From: Eubacteriales Family XIII. Incertae Sedis bacterium
Lineage (GTDB): Bacteria > Bacillota > Clostridia > Peptostreptococcales > Anaerovoracaceae
DNA: 14,594 bases
Reading direction: 5' to 3'
Assembly: GCA_031281765.1 (NCBI GenBank)
Contig: JAITEX010000140.1
Location: 1-14,594, forward strand
The notes beneath the pieces were generated by a model. That model searched no databases and was not told the DNA's origin. It saw only the letters and a program-made list of their open reading frames with translations. Both the position numbers and the translations under genes were made by a program. Shown one piece after another: positions 1 to 6,864 of this stretch (within the stretch, counting starts at the first letter, position 1; every line of letters begins with the position of its first letter).

Positions 1-434
1 ATCGCGAGCATCTGCTGCTCGCCGCCGGACAGCGTGCCGGCCGCCTGTTTCCGGCGGTCGCCGAGTATCGGGAACTTTTGATAGATGTCCTCTATATCCG
101 CGGCCACATTGTGCCGGTCTTTGCGCATATAGGCGCCAAGCTCGAGGTTTTCGAGTACGGTCATATCCGAGAAAATGCGCCGCCCCTCCGGCGCCTGCGA
201 AATGCCGAGCCCTACGCGCTGCGGCGCGGAGAGCTTCGTAATGTCCTCGCCGTTAAAGATAATGCTGCCGGACGTGGGGCGTATCAGCCCGGAGATGGTG
301 CGGAGCGTCGTGCTTTTTCCGGCCCCGTTCGCGCCGATAAGCGTGACGATCTCCCCTTCGTTTACCGTCAGCGATATGCCTTTCAGCGCGTTTATGACGC
401 CATAATGGACTACTAAGTCACGTACTTCAAACAC
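1..434 (-). CDS. livF: Branched-chain amino acid ABC transporter ATP-binding protein LivF (partial, 3' end beyond window)
   Basis: This is the second ATPase of a LIV-type importer; it hydrolyses ATP at the cytoplasmic face of the LivH/LivM channel. The first 144 residues are in the window. Visible are the Walker A loop GANGAGKST (34-42), the Q-loop segment GISQAPEGRRIF (77-88), which is typical of LivF, and the ABC signature LSGGEQQM (135-142). Walker B and the H-loop lie beyond the left edge. The start is taken as GTG at 434, because a GGAG at 443-446 sits 8 nt upstream and the protein then begins right at the conserved first beta strand. The livG stop codon is 16 bp upstream, so translation is probably coupled. 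LivF proteins are about 235 residues long, so roughly 60% is present here. LivF is distinguished from LivG by its order in the cluster and by the short Walker A to signature distance. Confidence 0.93.
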   Translation of the reverse strand, partial: MFEVRDLVVHYGVINALKGISLTVNEGEIVTLIGANGAGKSTTLRTISGLIRPTSGSIIFNGEDITKLSAPQRVGLGISQAPEGRRIFSDMTVLENLELGAYMRKDRHNVAADIEDIYQKFPILGDRRKQAAGTLSGGEQQMLA

Positions 435-450
435 TTACTTCTTCTCCACA

Positions 451-1251
451 TCACGCTTCCCCGTCCTGCGGGGCGCTTACGTCCTCTCCGAGATAGGCTT
501 CTATTACCCTGCTGTCGCTGCGTATCTTATCCGGCGCGCCCTCGGAGATAACCACGCCGTAGTCGAGTACGTAGATACGCTCGCAGATTTTCATGACTAA
601 GGACATATCGTGTTCGATAAGCAATATCGTCAGGTCATAATCATGGCGCAGCTTCGCAATCATCGCCGTCAAAGCCGCGGTTTCATTCGGATTCATGCCA
701 GCCGCCGGCTCGTCGAGCAGGAGCAGCCGCGGTTTCGTCGCCATGGCGCGCACTATCTCAAGATGGCGCTGTTCGCCGTAGGGCAGGTTCTTCGCGAGCT
801 CATCCTTCTTTTCTGTCAGTTTGAATACATCGAGCAAGGCCTCGGCCTCCGCTACGAGGCGCTTTTCCTCGGAAAAGTACCGGCCGAAATGTGTCAGCGC
901 CGCCGGCATTCCGTAGCCGACCCGCTGGTGCATCGCGATGCGCACATTGTCTAAGACGGAAAGGTCCTTGAACAGACGTATATTCTGAAACGTCCGCGCT
1001 ATACCGAGCTTCGTGACGCGATACGGCTTTTTCTTCGCGAGGCTTACGAGTTTCCCGTCAACCTCGAGTTCGATAGTGCCGTACGACGGCGCGTAGACGC
1101 CGGTAATCAGATTGAACACCGTCGTCTTGCCGGCGCCGTTCGGCCCGATAAGACCGATAAGCTCGCCCTTGTCGATGAGAATATCGACATTCGACACGGC
1201 CGTCAGGCCGCCGAAGGACTTCGTCAGTTTTTCGATACTGAGCAAGGCCAT
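451..1251 (-). CDS. livG: Branched-chain amino acid ABC transporter ATP-binding protein LivG
   Basis: This is the first ATPase subunit of the LIV importer, 266 residues, a usual length for the family. Walker A GPNGAGKTT is at 36-44, the Q-loop region ARTFQNIRLF at 85-94, the degenerate signature YGEQR at 158-162, Walker B LLLLDEP at 176-182 and the switch histidine H214 in LIEHDM. The LivG-specific AAGMNP stretch follows Walker B. The ATG start shares base 1251 with the livM stop (TAATG arrangement), so translation is directly coupled to livM. It pairs with LivF to form the nucleotide-binding dimer beneath LivH/LivM. All catalytic elements are intact. Substrate preference (Leu/Ile/Val or another amino acid) is inferred from the family. 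Confidence 0.96.
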   Translation of the reverse strand: MALLSIEKLTKSFGGLTAVSNVDILIDKGELIGLIGPNGAGKTTVFNLITGVYAPSYGTIELEVDGKLVSLAKKKPYRVTKLGIARTFQNIRLFKDLSVLDNVRIAMHQRVGYGMPAALTHFGRYFSEEKRLVAEAEALLDVFKLTEKKDELAKNLPYGEQRHLEIVRAMATKPRLLLLDEPAAGMNPNETAALTAMIAKLRHDYDLTILLIEHDMSLVMKICERIYVLDYGVVISEGAPDKIRSDSRVIEAYLGEDVSAPQDGEA

Positions 1252-2204
1252 TATTCCACCCTGCCCTTTCCTCTGCCGATCCGGCCAAGCAGGTCCGTGA
1301 TTTCGGACGTGCCCATGATGCCTTTCGGGCGGAATATCATAATGACGACGAGCAGCAGGGCGTAGAGTATCATGCGTACCGCCGTGAACTGCTGCAGGAA
1401 CGTCGTCAATAGCGTCAGCAGCACCGCCGCTACGACCGAACCCGTCAACGAGCCGAGGCCGCCGAGTACGACGATGACGAGCATGTCTATCGATTTCAGG
1501 AAGCCGAACAGGTTCGGTTTCAGGAAGAAGAAATACGAGGCGTACAGGCCGCCGCCGATGCCCGCGAAGAACGCGCCTATCGCAAAGGACATGACCTTGT
1601 ACTTCGTCGAATTTATTCCCATGGACTCGGCCGCTATCTCGTCCTCACGGATGGAGATGCAGGCCCTGCCCGGCGACGACTTGATAAAATTATTGATAAA
1701 GACGACGCTGATGACCGCGAAGAAGAACATCCAGAACCAGTTCGCGATGCGCGGTATGCTCGCAAGCCCCGCCGCGCCGCCCGTAATTTCGATATTCAAA
1801 AATATCACGCGAATAATTTCCGCCATGCCGAGCGTGGCTATCGCGAGATAGTCGCCCTTCAGCCGCAGCGTCGGCAGGCCGATTATTATGCCGACAAGAG
1901 CGGACGCAATACCCCCGGCGATAATGCCGGCAAGGAAGCCCCACATAGTCGGGTACTTCAGCAGGATAAGGGCGCAGGTGTAGGCGCCGATGGACATGAA
2001 CCCCGCGTGGCCGAGCGAGAACTGGCCCGTGAAGCCCGTGATAAGGTTCAGGCTCACCGCAAGTATGATATTGATGCAGATGAGCGCGAGCGTGATTTCA
2101 TGGAAGTTCGTGAGAATGTTCATCGTGCGCAGGACCTGCACCACCGCGAACGTCGCGACAATGGAAAGCAGTATGAGGATATTTTTTTTCGTTATCATAC
2201 CCAT
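1251..2204 (-). CDS. livM: Branched-chain amino acid ABC transporter permease LivM
   Basis: A polytopic membrane permease of 317 residues that forms the translocation pore with LivH. Hydrophobic segments run through the whole chain. The family hallmark around residues 55-75 (ITGFTGQFSLGHAGFMSIGAY) is clear, and a cytoplasmic EAA-type coupling loop that contacts the ATPases lies at about 178-197 (GRACISIREDEIAAESMGI). The C-terminus carries the usual FRPKGIMG motif. The ATG at 2204 lies one base after the livH stop; a second ATG two codons later (2198) is an alternative start. The gene sits between livH and livG and is co-transcribed with both. Confidence 0.95.
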   Translation of the reverse strand: MGMITKKNILILLSIVATFAVVQVLRTMNILTNFHEITLALICINIILAVSLNLITGFTGQFSLGHAGFMSIGAYTCALILLKYPTMWGFLAGIIAGGIASALVGIIIGLPTLRLKGDYLAIATLGMAEIIRVIFLNIEITGGAAGLASIPRIANWFWMFFFAVISVVFINNFIKSSPGRACISIREDEIAAESMGINSTKYKVMSFAIGAFFAGIGGGLYASYFFFLKPNLFGFLKSIDMLVIVVLGGLGSLTGSVVAAVLLTLLTTFLQQFTAVRMILYALLLVVIMIFRPKGIMGTSEITDLLGRIGRGKGRVE

Positions 2205-2205
2205 A

Positions 2206-3084
2206 CTACAGCTTTTCCCCCGTCTGTTTCCCGAGCAGCCCCCTCGGGCGCACGATGAGAATCACGATAAGCAGGGCGAACACGGCCGCATCGCGGTACA
2301 TAGACGAGCCGTAGCCCGAGACCAGGGTCTCGATGACGCCGATGCCGACGCCGCCTATCATCGCGCCGGGTATGCTGCCGATGCCGCCGAAGACCGCGGC
2401 GACGAAGGCTTTCAGCCCGGGCATAACGCCCATCAGCGGGTCGATGGAATTGTAATATATCCCGACCAGCACGCCGGCCGCCCCCGCGAGGGCCGAACCG
2501 AGCAGGAAGGTGAACGAAATGGTCCGGTTCACGTCGATGCCCATCAGCTGGGCCGCGTCCGCGTCTATCGATACGGCGCGCATGGCCTTGCCGCGCTTCG
2601 TATTCTTCACGATAAACTGCAAAAGCGCCATAAGGACGACGGCCGTCACAACGATGTATATCTGCTGCACGCCAACGACAACGCCGCCAAGCTCAAAGTG
2701 CTGCTTTGACAGCACGTCCGGGTAGGACCGGACCTCGGGACCGACGAAATACATCATGACATATTCAAGCAGCAGGGATATGCCGATGGCCGTAATAAGC
2801 ACGGCTATGCGCGACGAAGCCCTGAGCGGCTTGTACGCGACGCGCTCTATCAGCATGCCGAGAACCGCGCAGGCGGCCATGGATATGATGATGGCCGGGA
2901 AAAAGCCGAGCCCCGTAAAGGTCGTCACGGCATACCCCACGTACGCGCCCAGCATATACACATCGCCATGCGCGAAATTGATGAGCTTGATGATGCCGTA
3001 CACCATCGTATAGCCCAACGCTATCAGCGCATATATGCTGCCGAGCGACAGTCCGTTTACTAGTTGCTGAACAAATGTCTCCAC
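2206..3084 (-). CDS. livH: Branched-chain amino acid ABC transporter permease LivH
   Basis: The second inner-membrane permease of the importer, 292 residues, very close to the usual LivH size. The N-terminal signature is present (GSIYALIALGYTMVYGII, 15-32, followed by INFAHGD at 35-41). The EAA-type loop is at about 165-184 (GKAMRAVSIDADAAQLMGID). The C-terminus ends in the typical RPRGLLG. The start codon is GTG at 3084, preceded only by a weak AGAG-type ribosome site, which may keep permease expression below that of the binding protein LivJ. A 73-bp gap with a strong stem-loop separates it from livJ. Confidence 0.95.
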   Translation of the reverse strand: METFVQQLVNGLSLGSIYALIALGYTMVYGIIKLINFAHGDVYMLGAYVGYAVTTFTGLGFFPAIIISMAACAVLGMLIERVAYKPLRASSRIAVLITAIGISLLLEYVMMYFVGPEVRSYPDVLSKQHFELGGVVVGVQQIYIVVTAVVLMALLQFIVKNTKRGKAMRAVSIDADAAQLMGIDVNRTISFTFLLGSALAGAAGVLVGIYYNSIDPLMGVMPGLKAFVAAVFGGIGSIPGAMIGGVGIGVIETLVSGYGSSMYRDAAVFALLIVILIVRPRGLLGKQTGEKL

Positions 3085-3112
3085 TAATTATTTCTCTACT
3101 TACTTACTCTTT

Positions 3113-3139
3113 ATACTGGCCGAAATGTTTTGCCAGTAT
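3113..3139 (-). promoter_or_regulatory. Intergenic stem-loop between livJ and livH
   Basis: A perfect 8-bp inverted repeat (ATACTGGC at 3113-3120 and GCCAGTAT at 3132-3139, 11-nt loop) lies just downstream of the livJ stop codon on the transcribed strand. No U-tract follows; the RNA continues with AAAGAG. A simple intrinsic terminator is therefore unlikely. A 3'-end stabiliser for livJ mRNA, or a partial attenuator before the permease genes, fits better. Function is inferred from position. Confidence 0.5.
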
Positions 3140-3157
3140 CCACATTATGTTTTCTAT

Positions 3158-4327
3158 CTACACCCTTGTGGCCGAGACCTGCGCCCCGTTCTCAAGTTTG
3201 ATAACGACGGCGGACTTGACCACATTGTGGTCCTTGTCGACGCTGAATGTCCCCGTAACGCCGCTGAATTCCTTCGTTTCCGCAAGGGCCTTCGCGATGG
3301 CTTTCGCGTCCGCCGCGCCCGCGCGCTCGATGGCGTCCACAATATACTTCCCGAGGTCATAGCCCATGGCGATAAACGCTCCGGGTTCCGTACCGTTCGC
3401 CGCCTTGTAGTCCTCGATGAACTTTACGACGGCCGGGTCCTTGTCGAGTGACGAATAATGGTTCGAGAAGTAAATATCCGTCGCGTTTGCCGCGCCCGCG
3501 AGGTTCACGAGTTCCGGCGAATCGAAGCCATCCGCGCCGAGTATCGGCTGCTTTATCCCGAGCTCACGCGCCTGCTTGATGATAAGGCCGGCTTCCTGAT
3601 AATATCCCGGCACGAAGAGCACATCAAAATCCTGGCCCTTTATCTTCGTGAGTACGCTGTTGAAATCCTTGTCCTTGGCCACATAGCCCTCTTCGCCGAC
3701 GACCGCGCCGCCGAGGGACTCAAAGTTGCTCTTGAAGTTTGCGGCAAGGCCCTTTGCGTAGTCGCTCGAAGTGTCGCCGAAAATAACGGCCTTCTTTGCG
3801 GAAAGCTCGTTAAAGGCGAAATTCGACATCGTCTTGCCCTGGAAGGAGTCCGTGAAACAGGTGCGGAACACAAATTCGCGGACATTTCCGTTCTTGTCTA
3901 CCGTAATATCATCGTCCGCCGTCGCCGAGGACGAGATGACCGGGATGCCGTAATTCGTCGCGATAGGAATGACCGCGCGGAAATTTCCGGATGTTGCCGG
4001 GCCGAGAGCCGCGACTATTTTGCCGTCGCCCATAAGTGATTCTTCTATTGAGGTCGATTCAGCCGGGTCGGACTTGTCGTCCTTCACGATGAGCTCGATT
4101 TGTTTGCCGCCGAGCACTCCGCCGTTTGCGTTCACCTCGTCAATTGCCATCTTGATGCCGTTCACGGAATCGTTCCCGTACGTGGCCACATCGCCGGTCA
4201 GCTCATAATTGACGCCTATCTGAACGGTGTCGCTTTTCGCGTCGCCACCGCCACTATCCTTGCCGCACGCCGACAGCATACCGCCCGCAAGCGCCAAAAC
4301 GCAGACAATCGCAAGTATTTTTTTCAT
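3158..4327 (-). CDS. livJ: Branched-chain amino acid ABC transporter substrate-binding lipoprotein (LivJ/LivK type)
   Basis: The extracytoplasmic receptor of the LIV importer, 389 residues. It has a lipoprotein signal peptide: basic MKK, a hydrophobic core, and the lipobox LSAC with C21 as the lipidated residue, followed by a flexible Gly/Ser/Asp linker (22-32). The mature part is a type I periplasmic-binding fold (Peripla_BP_6-like), starting IGVNYELTGDVATYG (37-51) with NGIKMAIDEVNANGG (56-70). The start is ATG at 4327, because a strong AAGGAGG at 4334-4340 precedes it and the signal peptide begins there; an in-frame upstream start at 4369 would put the SD inside the coding region. It is first in the livJHMGF order. 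Ligand identity within branched-chain or related amino acids is inferred. Confidence 0.93.
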   Translation of the reverse strand: MKKILAIVCVLALAGGMLSACGKDSGGGDAKSDTVQIGVNYELTGDVATYGNDSVNGIKMAIDEVNANGGVLGGKQIELIVKDDKSDPAESTSIEESLMGDGKIVAALGPATSGNFRAVIPIATNYGIPVISSSATADDDITVDKNGNVREFVFRTCFTDSFQGKTMSNFAFNELSAKKAVIFGDTSSDYAKGLAANFKSNFESLGGAVVGEEGYVAKDKDFNSVLTKIKGQDFDVLFVPGYYQEAGLIIKQARELGIKQPILGADGFDSPELVNLAGAANATDIYFSNHYSSLDKDPAVVKFIEDYKAANGTEPGAFIAMGYDLGKYIVDAIERAGAADAKAIAKALAETKEFSGVTGTFSVDKDHNVVKSAVVIKLENGAQVSATRV

Positions 4328-4374
4328 ATAAAACCTCCTTACCAACAATTCGCCTCTACACTCTACCACTACAC

Positions 4375-4404
4375 AAACCTATCGCGCAAAAACCTATCGC
4401 GCAA
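4375..4404 (-). repeat. Exact tandem 15-bp repeat in the livJ leader
   Basis: Two identical, directly abutting 15-mers (plus strand AAACCTATCGCGCAA, 4375-4389 and 4390-4404) lie between the proposed livJ -10 box and its SD. On the transcribed strand each unit reads TTGCGCGATAGGTTT. The placement just downstream of the likely transcription start suggests a two-site operator or a leader RNA element, but no known binding motif was recognised. Confidence 0.75.
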
Positions 4405-4413
4405 TTTCTCGTA

Positions 4414-4429
4414 AGAATATATTCTACCA
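4414..4429 (-). promoter_or_regulatory. Candidate livJ promoter, extended -10, overlapping a palindrome
   Basis: On the minus strand TGGTAGAAT (the -10 TAGAAT is at 4421-4426) matches an extended -10 element. No good -35 is present at the right spacing. A perfect 12-bp palindrome, AGAATATATTCT (4414-4425), overlaps the -10 and the predicted start region. Transcription from about 4414 would give a leader of roughly 85 nt containing the tandem 15-mer. The call rests on motif matching only. Confidence 0.45.
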
Positions 4430-4545
4430 CAAACAATAGCCTTAATTGGGGAAATGACTAATTTTTATCAATCCGGTCAAGCTTTGTGTCGATTCCGAGA
4501 TATTTTTTCCCGTTATTGCGTCATTTCGCCACTAATATACCGCGC

Positions 4546-5955
4546 CTACTGCGCAACATCTTGTACGGACGGGCGGGTCACGAGCCGCGGGAGATAGACC
4601 GTAACGCGCGTACCTGTGCCGAAGATGCTTTCGATTTCGATGGAGCCGCCGTGTTCCTCGATGATGTGTTTCGAGATAGAAAGCCCGAGGCCCGTACCGA
4701 CGCTCTGGCCGGAACGCGCCTTGTTTACCATAAAGAAGCGTTCGAACACGCGCGGCAGGTCCTTCTCGGGAATGCCGATGCCGTTGTCCATGACCGTGAT
4801 ACGGACTTCGCTGCCGGCTGTCTGGACGCTGACGTCGATACGGCCCTGCTCCTTCGTATACTTCACCGAATTGCTGATGATGTTCATGAGGACCTGTTCT
4901 ATCTTGTCGCGGTCCATCTCGACGAAGATGCGCTCCGTCGGGTCGAACCGGGGATTCAAGAACTGGTTTTTGCGTTCCGCCTGTACGCGCATTTTCTTGA
5001 CGGCGGTATGGACGAGCGACACGATGTCGCTGCGGCGCATATCCCATTTCTGACGCCCCGTATCGAGACGTGACATCTGGAGTATGTCGCGCACGAGCCG
5101 GTTCATACGGTCGGTTTCACTGTTTATAATAGAAAGGAATTCGCGCGCCGTCTCCGGGTCCGACATACCGCCCGCGAGCAGCGTCTCGGCATAGCCTTTG
5201 ATAGAGGTGAGCGGCGTCTTCAGCTCATGCGAAACATTCGCGACAAAATCCGTCTGCATATTGTCTATCTTCAGGCGCTCCGTCACATCCTGCAGCAGTA
5301 TTACGAGGCCGTCCTCGGAATCGTATGCGTCGTGAAAGTAGTCGAAGCGGGTTTCAAGGGTCCGGCCGCCGTAGGAGAAACGGCCGCTATGTTCGCCCAC
5401 GCTCAGTTTCGCCCGTATCTTCGCCGCCGTAAGCTCGTCCGTGAAGCGCAGAATGATGTCATCATAATGTTTGTAGGTGACGTCATCGTCGCTCATGCGC
5501 AGCATCTTGCGCGCCGCGTCGTTCGCGCTTATTATACGGCCCGAACGGTTCACGGCCACCATGCCGTCCGCCATCTGCTTCAGCAAGGTTTCAAGCTTCT
5601 GTTTTTCCGTCGTGATTTCGGAGAAGTTCTCGCTGAGACGGGCGGAAAGCTCATTGTAGTTTTCCGCGAGCCAGCCCAGCTCGTCGTGCGAGCGTATATA
5701 TATCTCGCCGGTGAAATCCCCATGCGCCATCATATCCGTCATCTCGGCTATGTGTTCGATGGGGCGCGTCAAACGCCCGCCGACATAGTACCCCACCGCC
5801 GTGCAGAGCAGCACGGACAGGACCGCCGCTATGACGAAGTCCAAGTGCAGCTTCAGGACAAGCACGCCCGTAATAATGAACGCCAGCGTGAGAAGCGACA
5901 GCGTAAGAAAGACGATTTTCCATCTAAAACCGAAAATCGCCGGAAAACGACGCAC
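4546..5955 (-). CDS. walK: Sensor histidine kinase WalK (YycG-like)
   Basis: Membrane histidine kinase, 469 residues, expected to phosphorylate WalR and control cell-wall homeostasis genes. Domains in order: two adjacent transmembrane helices (about 13-35 and 39-60) joined by only a few residues, HAMP (about 57-110), PAS (about 118-226), HisKA with phospho-acceptor H243 in NVSHELKTPL, then HATPase_c with N-box NIISNSVKY (358-366), G1 DNGIGIP (390-396), F-box ERFF and G2 GTGLGLS (420-426). Catalytic elements are intact. The large extracytoplasmic domain of Bacillus WalK is absent. The GTG start at 5955 is supported by AGGAGGTC (5963-5970), which lies inside the end of walR; the walR stop is 3 bp upstream. 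The usual partners yycH, yycI and yycJ do not follow; the liv cluster does. A PhoR-type kinase is the alternative, but the partner regulator argues for WalK. Confidence 0.85.
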   Translation of the reverse strand: MRRFPAIFGFRWKIVFLTLSLLTLAFIITGVLVLKLHLDFVIAAVLSVLLCTAVGYYVGGRLTRPIEHIAEMTDMMAHGDFTGEIYIRSHDELGWLAENYNELSARLSENFSEITTEKQKLETLLKQMADGMVAVNRSGRIISANDAARKMLRMSDDDVTYKHYDDIILRFTDELTAAKIRAKLSVGEHSGRFSYGGRTLETRFDYFHDAYDSEDGLVILLQDVTERLKIDNMQTDFVANVSHELKTPLTSIKGYAETLLAGGMSDPETAREFLSIINSETDRMNRLVRDILQMSRLDTGRQKWDMRRSDIVSLVHTAVKKMRVQAERKNQFLNPRFDPTERIFVEMDRDKIEQVLMNIISNSVKYTKEQGRIDVSVQTAGSEVRITVMDNGIGIPEKDLPRVFERFFMVNKARSGQSVGTGLGLSISKHIIEEHGGSIEIESIFGTGTRVTVYLPRLVTRPSVQDVAQ

Positions 5956-5958
5956 CGA

Positions 5959-6660
5959 TCAAGACCTCCTGAAGAAGTAACCGACGCCTCTTTTCGTCAT
6001 AATATATTTCGGGTTGCCGGGGTCGTCCTCGAGTTTTTCGCGCAGGCGGCGCACCGTCACGTCCACCGTGCGGATGTCGCCGTAATACTCGTAGCCCCAT
6101 ACATCTTCAAGCAGCTGTTCGCGCGAGAATACCTTGTCCTCGCGTTCGGCGAGATATTTCAGCAGTTCAAACTCGCGCAGGGTCAGCTCGAGCGGCGTCC
6201 CGTTTTTGCGGACTTCGTAGCGGTCCATATCGATGGCGAGGCTGCCAAAGTCCTGTACTCCCCCGGAGCTGCTTTGCTCCGGCGCTTGCGGCGGCTGCGC
6301 CCGGCGGATGTTCGCCTTGATGCGCGCGATAAGCTCGCGCAAACCGAACGGTTTCGTAATATAGTCGTCCGCGCCAAGTTCAAGGCCGAGCACCTTGTCC
6401 ACTTCCTCTTCCTTTGCCGTCAGCATAATGATAGGGACGTTGCTCTTTTCGCGGAGCCTGCGGCAGACCTCAAACCCGTCCATCGACGGAAGCATGACAT
6501 CGAGCAGCACGAGGTCGGGGTCTGTAGAGAGCGCCCTGTCGAGGCCCTCCTTGCCGTCGAACACCGTATCCGCGGTGAAGCCTTCTTTCGTCAGGTTGAA
6601 CTTGACTATATCGGATATAGCCTTTTCATCTTCTATTATAAGAACTTTTCTTGCGTCCAT
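5959..6660 (-). CDS. walR: Response regulator WalR (YycF-like, OmpR/PhoB family)
   Basis: DNA-binding response regulator, 233 residues. The receiver domain (about 4-117) has the acidic pocket E10/D11, the phospho-acceptor D54 in LVLLDVMLP, the switch T81 and the conserved K103. A short Gln/Ser-rich linker leads to a winged-helix Trans_reg_C domain (about 134-232). The block TVDVTVRRLREKLEDDP is nearly identical to the WalR recognition region I recall from Bacillus, and the C-terminus has the GVGYFF ending. The ATG start at 6660 has GGGAG at 6670-6674 upstream. It forms a two-gene unit with walK and diverges from hipB. Confidence 0.92.
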   Translation of the reverse strand: MDARKVLIIEDEKAISDIVKFNLTKEGFTADTVFDGKEGLDRALSTDPDLVLLDVMLPSMDGFEVCRRLREKSNVPIIMLTAKEEEVDKVLGLELGADDYITKPFGLRELIARIKANIRRAQPPQAPEQSSSGGVQDFGSLAIDMDRYEVRKNGTPLELTLREFELLKYLAEREDKVFSREQLLEDVWGYEYYGDIRTVDVTVRRLREKLEDDPGNPKYIMTKRGVGYFFRRS

Positions 6661-6695
6661 AGTATAGTACTCCCATCGTTGTTACACTTATGAGT

Positions 6696-6706
6696 ATTTT
6701 ATCACA
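6696..6706 (-). promoter_or_regulatory. Candidate walR promoter (extended -10)
   Basis: On the minus strand TGTGATAAAAT contains TAAAAT (6696-6701), one mismatch from the consensus -10, about 36 bp before the walR ATG. There is no convincing -35. An overlapping CATAAT a few bases upstream is an alternative -10. This is the best candidate in an AT-rich stretch, from motif inspection only. Confidence 0.35.
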
Positions 6707-6762
6707 ATTATGCCGCTTATTTTTCTTTTTCGAAGAGGTTTGACCGCGCAAATTAATTTACT

Positions 6763-6829
6763 ATAACAAACAGAAATATAACCGTTAATGGCTATTTACA
6801 TAATAACAAACAGATTTTTAATTGTTATA
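6763..6829. repeat. Repeated/inverted ATAACAA motifs upstream of hipB (candidate operator)
   Basis: ATAACAAACAGA occurs exactly twice, at 6763-6774 and 6803-6814, 40 bp apart, close to four helical turns. The inverse arm TTGTTAT lies at 6822-6828, so the second copy forms an ATAACAA-N12-TTGTTAT inverted repeat that ends next to the hipB -35 box. A small palindrome, TAACCGTTA (6779-6787), lies between. HipB proteins autorepress by binding inverted repeats near their promoter, so this is the likely operator. The specific assignment is inference. Confidence 0.5.
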
Positions 6830-6858
6830 TTGACATATTAAATACAAACGCCTATAAT
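6830..6858 (+). promoter_or_regulatory. Perfect consensus sigma-A promoter for hipBA
   Basis: TTGACA (6830-6835) and TATAAT (6853-6858) are separated by exactly 17 bp, matching the full consensus at all twelve positions. The expected transcription start, 7 nt after the -10, is A6865, the first base of the hipB ATG. The operator arm TTGTTAT ends two bases before the -35. Such a strong promoter is typical of an autorepressed unit. Confidence 0.88.
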
Positions 6859-6864
6859 AATGAT

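Noticed and set aside
3113..3139. Intrinsic terminator after livJ
   Set aside because: The stem is good, but no U-run follows it on the transcribed strand.
4328..4369. Upstream in-frame start for livJ
   Set aside because: It would place the strong AAGGAGG ribosome site inside the gene and put extra residues before a normal lipoprotein signal peptide.
4375..4404. Possible CRISPR-like repeat
   Set aside because: Only two units, directly abutting with no spacer, and no cas genes nearby.
4328..4413. T-box or amino-acid riboswitch in the livJ leader
   Set aside because: The leader is only about 85 nt, with no T-box sequence, no specifier stem and no terminator/antiterminator pair.
5227..6693. 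Long open frame on the plus strand (488 residues) opposite walK/walR
   Set aside because: It lies wholly antisense to two clearly recognisable genes, has an Arg/His/Val-rich shadow composition and no domain motif.
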